This document shows, in pieces, positions 54,297 through 64,000 of a stretch of 64,000 nucleotides of DNA. The stretch spans positions 227,501-291,500 of the forward strand of contig CAUYUJ010005758.1 in NCBI GenBank assembly GCA_963575745.1. Direction: 5' to 3'. Origin of the DNA: Prorocentrum cordatum (taxonomy: Eukaryota; Sar; Dinophyceae; Prorocentrales; Prorocentraceae). The number at the start of each line of letters is the position of its first letter. The first letter of the stretch is position 1. A program made the translations under genes and the position numbers. A model generated the notes under the pieces. The model searched no databases and was not told the origin of the DNA. It worked only from the letters and a program-made list of their open reading frames with translations.

Positions 54297-56100
54297 AAAC
54301 TGAGACTCTCTACGATTGACAAATCTACCACCAGAATGTAATTTATTTTAATTATATTCTGGTCGTGGATTTGAAAGACGCAGAGAGTCTCTGCTTCTTT
54401 TGCTTTCTTGGCTTTTCCATGGTTGTTTGTTTTTATGTTGCTTTTTTTCCCTTGGTATTTTCCCTGGTCCTCTGGCCCTGGGTAGACCCAGGAGGACACC
54501 AGGGAAAAAACAAAAAAAAAAGAAAAAGCAAACCAAACAAACAAAGCAAAAAAGGCTGAGACTCTCCGTGTTATTCAAATCTACTACCAAAATGTAATTG
54601 TCCTACGTTTCTCGTTTGTCCTCCTGGTCTTCCTGCTCCTCGTCCTCCTCCTCCTCATCATCATCATCCTCCTCCTCCTCCTCCTCCTCCTCCTTCTCCT
54701 CCTCCTCCTCCTCTTCCTCCTCCTCCTTCTCGCGCCCGGAGTGGGCGAGCGGGAGAGCGACAGGGCGAGGGAGCGGGAGGGTGAGGGATTACACTACACG
54801 AGACCCAGAACCTGAGGCAGAAAACAAACCAAAAAAAGGGAAAAGGCAAACAAAAACAAAAAAGCTGAGACTCTCTGCGATTTTCAAATCGACCACCAGA
54901 ATGTAATTGATTTTGATTATATTATGGTCGTGGATTTGAAAGAAAAAAAAGCAGAGAGTCTCAATGTGTTTTGCTTGTTGTTGCCTTTTCCATGTTTTTT
55001 TTGTTTGCTTTTTCCCCTCTGGTATCCTCTTGGGCCTCTGGCCCTGGGTAGGCCCAGGAGGATACCAGGGAAAAAATAAAAATAAAAAATGAAAAAAAAC
55101 ATGGAGAAAGCAACAAAAAGCAAACAAAGCTGAGACTCTCTGCGTTTTTCAAATCCACGACCAGAATATAATCGATTTTAATTGTTTTCTGGTCCTGGAT
55201 TTGAAAATCGCAGAGAGTCTCAGCGTTGGTATGTTTTTTCGCTGTTTTTTTTTTTTGTTTTTGATTGTTCCCATGGTATCCTCTTGGGCCTCTGGCCCTG
55301 GGTAGGCCCAGGAGGATACCAGGGAAACATAAAAAAACAATAAAAAACGAACAAAAAACAACAACAAACAACATGGAAAAAGCAAACAACAACAAAAAAG
55401 GCTGAGACTCTCTGCTTTTTTTTTTCAAATCCACGGCCAGCATATAATTGTTTTGAATTGTATTCTGGTCGTGGATTTGAAAATCGCAGAGAGTCTCAGC
55501 TTTTTGTTTCTTTGTTTGCTTTTTCCATGTTTTTTTGTGTTTTGCTTTTTTCCCCTGGTATCCTCTTGGGCCTCTGGCCCTGGGTAGGCCTCGGAGGATA
55601 CCAGGGAACAACAACAACAAAAATCAAAAAAAACATGGGAAATGCAAAAAACACACAAAAAACTGCTACTCTCTGTGGTTTTCAAATCCACGACCAGAAT
55701 ATACTTGATTTTAATTGTATTCTGGTGGTGGATTTGAAAATCGCAGAGAATCTGAGCTTGTTTTGCGTTGTTCGCGTTTTCCGTGTTTTTTTGCGTTTTC
55801 CCATGGTATCCTCTTGGGCCTCTGGCCCTGGGTAGGCCCAGGAGGATACCAGGGGAACACATCAAAAAAAGCAAAAAACAAAAAAACAGGGAAACAACAA
55901 CACAAGCAAAACAAGCTGAGACTCTCTGCGTCAAATCCACGACCAGAATATAATTGAGTTTAGTTGTATTCTGGTGGTGGATTTGAAAGTAGCAGAGAGT
56001 CTCAGTGTTTTGTCTTGATGTTTTTGTTTCTTTCCCTGTTTGATTTGTTGTTTTTGCTTTTTTCCCTGGTATCCTCCTGGGCCTCTGGCCTTGGGTTTCA
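54297..56100. repeat. Alternating-inverted satellite with two palindromic cores
   Basis: Core A (GAGACTCTCTGCG..CCAGAATATAATTGATTTTA, mirrored as TCTGGTCGTGGATTTG..CGCAGAGAGTCTC) is at about 54301-54390, 54555-54599 (half), 54864-54962, 55129-55224, 55401-55500, 55662-55758 and 55915-56005. Core B (CTGGTATCCTCTTGGGCCTC..GGCCCAGGAGGATACCAG) is at about 54448-54510, 55011-55076, 55268-55326, 55550-55608, 55799-55857 and 56061-56099 (half). T-rich arms with CCATG link A to B and A-rich CATGG arms link B to A. The array is thus a monomer of about 130 bp in alternating orientation, with a full period near 265 bp. A TCC tract (54650-54735) interrupts it. Confidence 0.93.
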
Positions 56101-56179
56101 AATGGGACTCCTTTTGGGAGGGTTACAAGTTAATCGAATTGTAATCCGCCAAAGGATCCAATTTGTGGAGATTCAAGAA

Positions 56180-56275
56180 AAAGAAAAATAAAAAGAGAGA
56201 GAGAGAGAGAGAAAAAAAAAAAGAGAAAGAGAGAGAGAGAGAAACGGAAAACCGAAAAAAGAGACGGAGACAGAG
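56180..56275. repeat. (GA)n / AAAGAGA purine tract
   Basis: GAGA repeats with A-runs on the plus strand. Confidence 0.85.
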
Positions 56276-56385
56276 AAAGAAACGCAAACAAGCAAGAACG
56301 ACCCCAAGTCAAATAGGGTGAAATGTCTCCCTTTCCCTCCTCCCCCTCCTCCTCCTCCTCCTCCTCCTCCTTTTCCTCCTCCTCC

Positions 56386-56485
56386 NNNNNNNNNNNNNNN
56401 NNNNNNNNNNNNNNNNNNNNNNNNNNNNNNNNNNNNNNNNNNNNNNNNNNNNNNNNNNNNNNNNNNNNNNNNNNNNNNNNNNNNN
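56386..56485. other. Assembly gap of 100 N
   Basis: Exactly 100 N directly after a (TCC)n run (56338-56385): a scaffold join of unknown true length. The repeat was probably too long to be read through. Confidence 1.
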
Positions 56486-57160
56486 GATCGACTCGCCAGG
56501 ACCATTATGTTGCAGCTTCTATCCGCGGGAGGCGAGAAAATTGGATTGACACTTCCAACCGAAGGATGCTGATATTGCCATAGCAGTTTTCTTCGAGGGC
56601 GGGGGAGATGATCGGTGAGGATGTTGTCTGGTCGATGTAGCCGACGGGTGACGTTACTTCCTTAGCGGTTTGATCCACGGGTGGGAAGCATCGAAGTTTT
56701 AGCAAGCGGTGGGGATTTCGGTTGACAGCTGCAGCTGCGGGGTAGGGATTTGTATCTGGGGGCCTGGTGCAACTCGTGAACCCAAGACCGCGAATCTCCG
56801 CGCGGGGCTGAATTCAAGAAGCCAGCGGCGGTCGAAGAGGCTATCGCACGGAACACATGGGATTACGGCACCTCCGAGGGTCAAAGCCAGGGCGTTTCCT
56901 CCCAAATCCAAAACGCCACCCCAACATCCCGACGATGAGGGAGGCCGGCCGAGAATTCCGCCAACGCACAAGTGCTCGCTCCTTGGCGTTGGGCTGGTGG
57001 GTGGCTCATGGGCGAGCTGTCTGGTGAATGTTTGAAGGCGAAGGGGGAGAAGGGCGAGGAGAGAAGAATGCGTTGGAGCGAGAGGGAGAGAGAGAAAGAG
57101 AGAGAGAGAGAGAGACAGAGAGAGAGAGAGGAAGCCCTCCTCCGCCTCGTTTTGTAAGTG
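56486..57160. other. No recognised gene
   Basis: Unique sequence; a GAGAGA run at 57078-57130. Confidence 0.4.
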
Positions 57161-57162
57161 CG

Positions 57163-57290
57163 AAGGCTGCATGAGCATAAGCTGATGGATCTCCGCGGAC
57201 CGCGTCAGGGGAGGCGCCGCCCGGGGAGGGCTCCAGCGTCGGTCGAACAAGTCCGCGCGGAGCTCCGATAAGTCTATGCTGATGCCCATA
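57163..57290 (-). mobile_element. Introner-like element, copy 4
   Basis: The ends are inverted (GCATGAGCATAAGC.. at the left, complement of GCATCAGCATAGAC.. at the right). The interior has the shared core GTCCGCGCGGAGCTCCG at 57251-57267, with a partner ATCTCCGCGGAC at 57189-57200. About 125 bp, with no host gene visible on either side. Confidence 0.7.
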
Positions 57291-57484
57291 TGTTCTTCTT
57301 CTATACTCCTCCTCCGCAATTCTTCGCAGTCCTACTCTTCCTCCGCAATCCTCCACCTAGTCCTCACGTCGCCTCCTCCGTCCTCTCCCCTTCGACGTCG
57401 CCTCCTCCTCCTCACCCTACTTCATCTGTCTGTCCTTCCGCCTTCCGCCTCCCCCCTTCTTGGTTCCTTCCGTCTTCCGCCTCC

Positions 57485-57620
57485 TCTCCTGCTCCTCCTC
57501 CTCCTCCTCCTCCTCTTCCTCCTCCTCCTCCTCCTCCTCCTCTTCCTCCTCCTTCTCCTCCTCCTCCTCCCATCCTCCTGCTCCTTCCGCCTCCTCCTCT
57601 CCTCCTCTCGTCCTCCGTCC
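57485..57620. repeat. (TCC)n microsatellite
   Basis: TCC with CTT interruptions, in a C/T-rich block that begins at about 57300. Confidence 0.9.
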
Positions 57621-57838
57621 CTCTTCCCCTCCCCTGTGGGTCGAGGCGTCCAAGAGGGAGGGCCTGTTAATAATGGGCCGAAGCACGTGCGCGGCCTACG
57701 GGGGGGACCAGGAGACGCATGGAAAGACGAGGCGCTGCCAGGGAGATACCTTGGCCTTGGCCATGACCCCCTCCCCTGATCATCACCACCCTCTTGGCCG
57801 CCCCCGACTGGGGCGTGACGCAAGGATATCTGGGGCAC

Positions 57839-57937
57839 CTGACAGCCCGGGCTCTTGGTTGCTCACGAATGAGGTGGCGACGCCCTTGTTGCCGATGCGC
57901 CCCGTTCGGCCGATTCGGTGCACGTAGTCGTCCCCAC
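57839..57937 (-). CDS. Single exon of a DEAD-box RNA helicase (motif VI)
   Basis: On the minus strand, between acceptor CTTGCAG and donor CTGTCAG|GTGCCC, a 99-nt exon in one open frame encodes GDDYVHRIGRTGRIGNKG followed by VATSFVSNQ. HRIGRTGR is motif VI of DEAD-box ATP-dependent RNA helicases, whose arginines contact the ATP gamma-phosphate. The YVHRIGRTGR context is closest to the Ded1/DDX3-like group. The rest of the gene was not found: upstream on that strand is a GAG repeat (57945-58205), downstream is unrecognised DNA. Other exons may lie beyond long introns, or this may be a fragment. The frame is undisturbed and both splice sites look good, which argues for a live gene. Confidence 0.85.
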
Positions 57938-57944
57938 CTGCAAG

Positions 57945-58205
57945 GAGTGGGAGGAGGAGGAGGAGAACGAGGAGGAGGAGGACGAGGATGAGGAGGAGGA
58001 CGAGGAGGAGGAGGAGGACGAGGTGGTCGAGGAGGAGGAGGACGAGGAGAAGGATGAGGAGGAGGAGGCGGAGGAAGATGATGAGGAGGAGGAGGAGAGG
58101 AGGAAGGCAGAAATAATCAAAAAAGGATGAGGAAAGCTGACGGAAAGACAGAGGAATGATAGTGAGGAGGAGGAGGAGGAGGAAGAGGAGGAGGAGGAGG
58201 AGGTG
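57945..58205. repeat. (GAG)n microsatellite
   Basis: GAGGAG/GACGAG repeat directly upstream (minus sense) of the helicase exon; a second purer run lies at 58163-58203. Confidence 0.9.
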
Positions 58206-59350
58206 ACGTGGAAGGGGAGAGAACGGAGGAGGCGGTGCGAGGACTAGGCGGAGGATTTCGCTGGGATTCGCTGGTATCCATGAGGTGGATGCGAATGTTC
58301 AACGGGAAACCCAGGCAACGGCCCACGGAGGACGGCCTCCCGCATGACAGTACCCAACGCCCTGGCCAGAGACGGCCAAGGCGGACCCTGGTGGCTGGGA
58401 AACAACCCCTTCTGAATTCCTTGGCCGTTCGGGACTAGGCAGGGGATCGCGGAGGATGAGCAGCAGAAAGGAGGAGGAGCAGGAGGAGGAGCAAGGGAAG
58501 GAGGCGCGAGAGAAAGAGGATGAGCAAGGGGACGAGGATGAAGAGGAGATGGTGGAACACTCGGGAGGAGCTCGAGCGCCGGAGAGCGCTCCAGAAGAGA
58601 ACAACACTGATAATGAGAATCCAGATGTGGAATAAGTGGGGTACTGGGTGAAGGGAACATGTCTTGCGATAGGGCTTTCCAATTTGCTTTGCAGTCGTTT
58701 TGGCCAGCTGCCTTGAGCCGAGATGCGACGGAACGCACAGCAGAAGTGCCAGGGGCTGATGCAAACATCCCCTTCGACTCTCATCCCGTGCCGTCGCTCT
58801 GGCTCGGTACCTGATGCCTCGCAGAAGAAAAAAACTTTGCAAGTAGTATCCGGGAACCAAAGGTCGCAACTACCGTGCAGAATCCATGAGCTCGCCTACG
58901 CATCACCCGGCTCATTCAGTGCAAGTGTGAATGCGTATTGTTGCCGACGTCTCAATTAGCAAACCAATGAAAATGACGCTTCCTGAGAAACAAGCCAGAT
59001 ATGCGAACGTCGAATTCGCGACCACACGCACACACCGAACGACGAACCAGATCGTCGCCAGAATGTTTATGTCAGCGTGAATGGTTTTGGCGGCCACCCA
59101 CGCTAAAATGTCGAAAGCAAGTGTGACACATTGCCTTGCCTTTACAACTTGGTTTTGCCAGCCGCGGGCACACTCCTGCACCCGTGGCTCAAAACTTGCA
59201 CGCCGCGGGCACATTTCTATACCCTTGGCTCACTGTTCCTCGCCATGTGCCGTACTGCCTGTGATGTGCTGATTGTGGTGTGCTGCCTGTGGTGCTGCCC
59301 GTGGTGCGCGACGCAAGGTCCAATTCTGGACCACTGTGCTGCCTGCGGTG
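58206..59350. other. No recognised gene
   Basis: G/A-rich to 58600, then unique DNA. Could include downstream remains of the copia-like element, but no terminal repeat was seen. Confidence 0.4.
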
Positions 59351-59352
59351 TG

Positions 59353-60121
59353 CTACTTGCCCTGGACACAAGACGTGCATGCTCCAGGGCGCACCGTGTG
59401 GTACCCCCCTCTGCTGCCGCAACCAACAAGTTGGCAACGTCGTACTGACCCATTCGTCAGCCCATCCGCGAGCATGTCCCCACTGTCAGACAAGTACAAC
59501 CTGCGGAGCGCTCCAGTCATGAGCCGCTCTCGCAACGAGAGGACGTGAAGCCTGAGACTTCCTTCCATTATCTCTTCAAGGTCCGTGGCGGTGGGGCAAT
59601 CAAACACACTGCGTGCATCGATCAACGCGTCACAGGGTGGACGAAGCTTTCCTCGGTCCAATGCATCAGCCAAAAAGTCGCGCTGACGTGTCGCACCCAT
59701 GCCCAATTTGATACAAACACATCTGGATGACGAACAAGATTTCCACTGTGTCTACGATCCCTTTGAGCTCGCCGGAAAATGTGGATCGGACCACTCGTCG
59801 CTGCCGTCTGCAGAGATGCTCCAGCATGGTGCAACTGCCATCCAGCGACGATGATGTAGCTTCCACGTCGCTGTTCAACAAGATGGCACAACCATGAAAA
59901 ACCAAGCCTGACATGACGAATCCTCTGAAATCGCGTTGATGGACGCGTCGGTGGCCCCAACGAGTCTGAGCGGGCCCTTGAGCTTCCGAAACATGATGCC
60001 AGGCTTGCGCAGCCGCACCCAGCGCAACACCATGTTCAGCCTTTTTGCAGGCCTTGGTCTTCGGGTGCTGTCCATGCCGCTGCAGGGCCTGAACATGCAC
60101 GCAACTGGCCGCCATAGCCAA
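59353..60121 (-). pseudogene. Copia-type RNase H fragment
   Basis: Two frames. The upstream one holds a degraded RNase H start (GATDASINAISED near 59945) and VVRSTFSGELKGIVDTVEIL. The downstream one holds CDALIDARSVFDCPTATDLE, RLHVLSLRERLMTGALRRLY and GDMLADGLTNGS, the standard closing motifs of copia RNase H (D..S..D, then W.....ADALTK). Not intact. Confidence 0.82.
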
Positions 60122-60292
60122 GCAACATCATGCTACGCCACCGAGGAGCATCGCGTAGCTCAAAGCCGCTTCATCGCTCGCCTCGTCGTCGTCCAGCCTG
60201 CCTGCGAACAGACTGCGGTCCAGCTCCGAGAGTGTCGCGACGTGCTTCTCCTGATGGGCGTGGATGCCGTCTGCGCGCGAAACATGTGCGAT

Positions 60293-60622
60293 TCACACAT
60301 GCGTTGAGATATCCAGCTCTGGCGTGCAGGTACGAGCATACTTTTCGGGGTGTTGTAGGAGCTGCAACGCTGGCTTTCCATGCGCCCCGCCCTCGAAGTG
60401 GTCGACATGCGCTGACAAACGCATCGTTGGTTGAGCCTGCCCATGTTTGGCGTGCAACTGCTCGTCGGTATACAGAGCTCGGAGACCGAAGTCGTCCAGA
60501 ACGAGGCGCAACGTTTTTCGCCGCGCTCTGGGTGCATCTTTGAGCCCGTGCACTGCCTTCACCACGATGAAAACCTTCTCCTTGAGCAGCTCGGTGCCCT
60601 CGCGGTTGAACTCGAACTGCAC
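60293..60622 (-). pseudogene. Copia-type reverse transcriptase fragment
   Basis: IVVKAVHGLKDAPRARRK corresponds to the copia (RVT_2) K(A/S)LYGLKQAPRAW motif, followed by LRLVLDDFGLRALYTDEQL. AHVDHFEGGAHGKPALQLL corresponds to the HVDD palm region, with the second Asp lost (VDH). That substitution should abolish polymerase activity. Confidence 0.82.
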
Positions 60623-60809
60623 CGTTCAGGGAGGCTCGCCTGTAAGTTTTGACCATTCTTCACTATTGAACCCGTTTAGCAAATCCGGCGGACAAGTCGA
60701 CCTGAACAACGCCCAGTCGCCGTGCTGCACGGTTACTGCGTTGACCATTATTTGGCCCGACCGCGAAGCAGACCCATCGAAGGTGGCCAAATTTGTCTCT
60801 CTATCTCTA

Positions 60810-60857
<48 letters not shown>

Positions 60858-61783
60858 CTTCCATATCCTTAAACCATCGCATGATGAGCCGAGCCTTGAT
60901 GTCATTCTGCCTTGGCAGGCTTGAGTTAACAGGGGTCTATGTTGAAGTGCATACAATCTCGCATGCTGCTCCCCCGTTTGCTACATGCGTAGAGCTGTGC
61001 CCACCGCGTACACATTGTTCGCGCGGCCACGTCTTGTTTGACATGGCGACGTGCTCACCGCATGCCAGAGCATTGTTGTCGGGGCCGCCCATGATTCCCA
61101 AGACGCACCAATGAACCCAAAGTGGTGGCCCCAATAACGATCCTAAGCGTTTCCCTCTAACGACAAGCTCGCGCCGGACAGGGGCGTCGCATGCTTTAGC
61201 ATCCAAGATCTCATCGCAACCGTAACGCAACTGCTCCTCGGCACCCCTGAACATAACTCGAAGGCAAAGCGCACCTATGGTCGTCGCGCTGGTTCTTGCA
61301 TTTGGTACGACCACTGAATCCAAAGAAGCTTTGGACGGTCCAAGTGACTGGCCGGAAGCATTGCGCAAGCGTCTGGGGATGCATGCTTCCTCTGGAATTG
61401 AAGCATGTAACACGTTCTGGATGGGACCAGGTCGTATTTCGCCATCGTCATCTTCACCGTTGCCAGCCGTTGTCCCATGAGAAATATGTTTGGTACGCTG
61501 GTTCATGTCGGTGCAACGTTGGCAAACTTTGCCATTTGCCGTAGTTCCGTAGGGGCTGCTGTGGCCAATCGCGCTACGAACATTTCTATTGGCTGCGAGT
61601 CCAATGGCGCGTTACTTCTGTCGGCTGGATACCGGTCACCGGTGGTATCCAGGCGGTGTTTGTCAATATTGTAAAGACAGCCCGGCTTTCGTCGGAAATG
61701 CCTCGACCGTCCTGCTGCCCTTCTTGATGTTGTGCAACTTGAAGATCGGTGTCATCCAAAGTCCTGATATTGTTTCTGGCACT

Positions 61784-62152
61784 CTATGTTTTGCCGTCAG
61801 GCCAGATGACCAGGTCGTCGGCGACCGGCAGGATCATGCGCAGCTTCGAAATTCCAATGCCTGCACCAATGGTGCGCTTGGCCATCAGGCCCAGACCGTA
61901 GAGCGCTGGGACGTCGGCCACCTCGTCCTCCAAGACTGGGGCGGAATAAGATATGAGGTCTCCCTTTCCGATGACTTCGTGCACTGTGGCTGACCGCCTC
62001 ACGGTTTGGGATCGTTTTCCGACCCCCTTCATCTTCTGCGGTTGCTTCAAGGTAGTCCAAGCAGTCTTGAATCCATGTCGATGCCCAGCCTTGCTCTGGC
62101 AATCGACGAGGTCATTGCCAGTGAGGTTTCGGCAAGCGCCCGCATCAACCAA
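61784..62152 (-). pseudogene. Retrotransposon aspartic protease
   Basis: The frame contains WLVDAGACRNLTGNDLV-like sequence, where DAG stands for the catalytic D-(T/S)-G of retroelement proteases, followed by a VKGVGKRSQTV-type strand and PALYGLGLMAKRTIGAGIGI near the end. In retroelements this enzyme cuts the polyprotein. Ala in place of Thr/Ser next to the Asp, plus flanking frameshifts, suggest it is inactive. Confidence 0.75.
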
Positions 62153-62839
62153 CAGTCAGTCATCCATATTCGTGGTTTCGGCCTCCGAGTGGTTGCAAAG
62201 ACTCTGTTGCTGCGCGCGTTGTTGTTTCTCCTCCTCGCCCTCGCCCCGCTCGAAGGAAGGGGAACGCCTGCTATCGTAATTCCAAGAATCTTGCGTTTGA
62301 AGGGGGGTCTGGGCCACTTCCTCCTGGGCGCGGCCACCTGGGGGGCGCCGTCTGAGCCCCCATGTAATACGTGCTCTGTTGCGGCGTTGCGTGCTGGAGC
62401 GCGGTGCTGGAGTCGCGGCGACGGCGCGGGATGAATTTCCCATATCTCGTGGCTGCAACCCCGCACGATGCCGCCACAGGCGTGCTGATCGTGAGGTTCG
62501 GACCTGGCTCGATCATGTTTGGTGGACTCTTCCGGCTGATTGTTGAAATCGTTTCTGGGCTCATGGGCGGGGCAACTGAGAACCCAGAATTCCTGCTGGA
62601 AGCCGGCGTCGGTGAGAACGGTGCTGCTACAATTTCCATGGGAATGCTGTCGAGATACGGCCCGTAAATTTCCGCCGGCCCCTTCCAAGCGTGGTCCCAG
62701 AATATCCCTCGTGAGACCCCGTCGCGCTCATCGCAGGTGGGATCGAATAATACCCGCTGCAACCTACTGTCGATGCCATGCCATGCGCCGCTGTCGAAGG
62801 CAAGCCGCGCGAGTACCCGTTACAGAACTGCATTCGCGT

Positions 62840-63025
62840 CGTTGTCGCATGTGCTGCGTGCGCTGGTGTCGGGGGAGCTGCTTTCGATGCGAACGGAGGT
62901 GCTGCGTGCGCCGGCGTTGGCAGTGCTACGTGCGCTGCCGTAGGAGATGCTGCGCGCGCTGCTGTCGGAGGTGCTGCGTGCGCTGCTGTCGGAGGTGCTG
63001 CGTGCGCTGCTGCATGGCGCTGCAG
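62840..63025. repeat. 24-nt tandem repeat (GTGCTGCGTGCGCTGCTGTC)
   Basis: About seven 24-nt units, the last three nearly identical. Being a multiple of three, it keeps frames open: minus translations repeat an eight-residue AAPPTAAH-like unit, plus translations a CVRCCRRC-like unit. No function is inferred. Confidence 0.8.
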
Positions 63026-63559
63026 GATGCGCCCTGATGGCCCCAGCAATCCCCCGAAGAGAAACGAAACAAATGTGAGAGCTCACGGGCGGGGGGCTGG
63101 GGCTAGAACCGGACCCTGGCCTGGGCCGGGCAGCCTGGCCAGCGTCGATCCGAGCCTGGCGGTCGCCAGCTCGTGGATGCTAGTCCTCCTTCTAGCCGCC
63201 CCCGCGTTCCTGCCCCCCCTGGCCCCCCCCCGGGCTCTGTTTCTGACTTCGCCGGACCGCGTCGGCGCGGCCGCGGCCGTCGACCCGCGGCCGGGTGCAG
63301 GGGTCGGTGCTGGGGCCGGGCAGGACAGAGGCGGTGGAGGGATGGGTGATGTTGACATGTGGTTTTGGCGACGCACTCAACAGCATTTGGGCGGCGCCCA
63401 GGTCGTTGGCGCTCGCGGCGGCGGCGGGCGTCGGAGAGGGGACATTTCCATCCTCCTCTCGCGCCGGCGGCGGTGCCGGGGCAGACGGCGCTCGCGCCGA
63501 CGGAACATAACTGGGCTGGGCCATAACATAACGGAACATATATATTCTCTATTCCACTG
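63026..63559. other. GC-rich DNA, no resolved gene
   Basis: Open in several registers, no motif recognised. Confidence 0.35.
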
Positions 63560-64000
63560 CGGTCCTGGGCTAGCGCCACAGATCGTCGATGGCGGCGCAG
63601 GCGCCGCGCGTCCGCGAAGCGAGTCCCGGATCTGGCACCTGGCGCTGTCGAAGCTCACGATGGCGCCCTGGCTCGTGTAGTTCGCGAAGCTGCCGGCGCC
63701 GAGCCCTCCTGGCAGGCTTCCAGCTCCTACTGCGGATCCTCTTTGCACGCCTACGCGCACGGCCCGTTGTGGAGTCGTCGTCGCGTTGTTGCCGCGGTCG
63801 ACTCCTGGTCCTCGCGGTCTTTCTCCTGGTGCACCTGATGGCGTTGGAGCTGTGCCTTCCTGCTTCTCCTCTCCTCATCCTCCTGCGTCTCCCTGACGTG
63901 TACATGCGCTCCGTGCCTAGCTGTAGGGCGCCCTGGGAGTCGTCTGCCTGGTCCTTGAAGTCGTGCGCGCGCTGCGGGCACTCCTTTACGACGTGGCCGC
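63560..64000 (-). CDS. Partial zinc-knuckle / charged-helix coding region at the window edge
   Basis: From the right edge, a minus frame reads GHVVKECPQRAHDFKDQADD, the second half (G-H-x4-C) of a CCHC knuckle whose first Cys pair would lie outside the window, then SQGALQLGTERMY. Another frame continues ETQEDEERRSRKAQLQRHQV, a charged helix. Downstream two frames compete (SFANYTSQGAIVSFDSARCQ versus RRRQLRELHEPGRHREL), the latter stopping at 63570. Frame changes may be introns. It may be Gag of the copia-like element, which lies downstream on the same strand, or a separate RNA-binding protein. Confidence 0.4.

Larger units (their letters stand above)
59353..62762 (-). mobile_element. Decayed copia-like LTR retrotransposon
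   Basis: On the minus strand the pol domains follow copia order: a gag/pre-protease region (62762-62271), aspartic protease (62152-61784), an uncertain integrase stretch (61506-60937), reverse transcriptase (60622-60293) and copia-type RNase H (60121-59353). All frames are broken. Long terminal repeats were not recognised. A (TC)n tract (60795-60855) sits between the integrase and RT parts. Confidence 0.85.

Noticed and set aside
60937-61506. Copia integrase
   Set aside because: The position is right, but I could not find the HHCC or DDE residues in any frame, so it is mentioned only as uncertain within the element.
1-64000. tRNA, rRNA or snRNA genes
   Set aside because: I looked for cloverleaf-like or conserved rRNA/snRNA segments on both strands and found none that I could support by eye; a tRNAscan/Infernal run would decide.

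Overview
This window is nuclear DNA of a eukaryote, almost certainly a dinoflagellate. The strongest reasons are copies of the dinoflagellate trans-spliced leader (ending GCCATTTTGGCTCAAG) embedded in genomic DNA, short introns with GC as well as GT donors, introns shaped like small inverted-repeat transposons (introners), degenerate LINEs and a copia-like element, and very dense GC-rich simple repeats. A core dinoflagellate with many introners, such as Prorocentrum or a relative, is a guess rather than a demonstration. One run of exactly 100 N (56386-56485) shows that this is a scaffold.

Layout. 0.1-3.4 kb: AGAGCTC palindromic satellite and triplet repeats. 4.6-7.7 kb, minus strand: a multi-exon LOTUS (OST-HTH) domain gene; three of its five introns carry terminal inverted repeats or short target-site-like duplications at their edges, and a fourth lies around a transposon-like insert. 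11.1-12.5 kb, minus: a multi-exon gene ending in a Nab2-type CCCH zinc finger, with a doubled relict spliced leader just upstream. 13.2-18.8 kb, plus: a decayed LINE (ORF1, endonuclease, reverse transcriptase, CCHC, RNase H, C-terminal Cys/His domain) that begins directly after another relict spliced leader. 21.1-21.8 kb, minus: a clean seven-helix PAQR/hemolysin III membrane protein. 24.3-25.1 kb, minus: exons of an unidentified gene with a possible 25-nt intron. 27-33 kb: a large field of TCC, GAG and GAT/CAT repeats. 33.3-37.1 kb, minus: a second, 5'-truncated LINE.

38-44 kb: tandem repeats (12-nt, ATGTT-rich, about 31-nt, about 105-nt). 44.1-46.7 kb, minus: a gag-like retroelement protein, preceded by two 27-nt spliced-leader-like repeats. 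48.4-49.8 kb: about 90-nt satellite. 51.0-52.1 kb: TCC. 52.2-54.2 kb: a higher-order GGCC/CTTGG repeat. 54.3-56.1 kb: a satellite of alternately inverted monomers. 57.8-57.9 kb, minus: one exon with DEAD-box helicase motif VI. 59.35-62.8 kb, minus: a decayed copia-like retrotransposon. The right edge (63.6-64.0 kb, minus) is the end of a zinc-knuckle/charged-helix coding region that continues outside the window.

No operon logic applies. The cellular genes (LOTUS, CCCH, PAQR, DEAD-box) are unrelated neighbours, although LOTUS, CCCH and DEAD-box proteins all act on RNA. The most interesting layer is how genes and retroelements here show mRNA recycling (relict leaders) and intron gain by transposon-like insertion. 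Splice sites, frames and domain names were read by eye; nothing was searched or computed.
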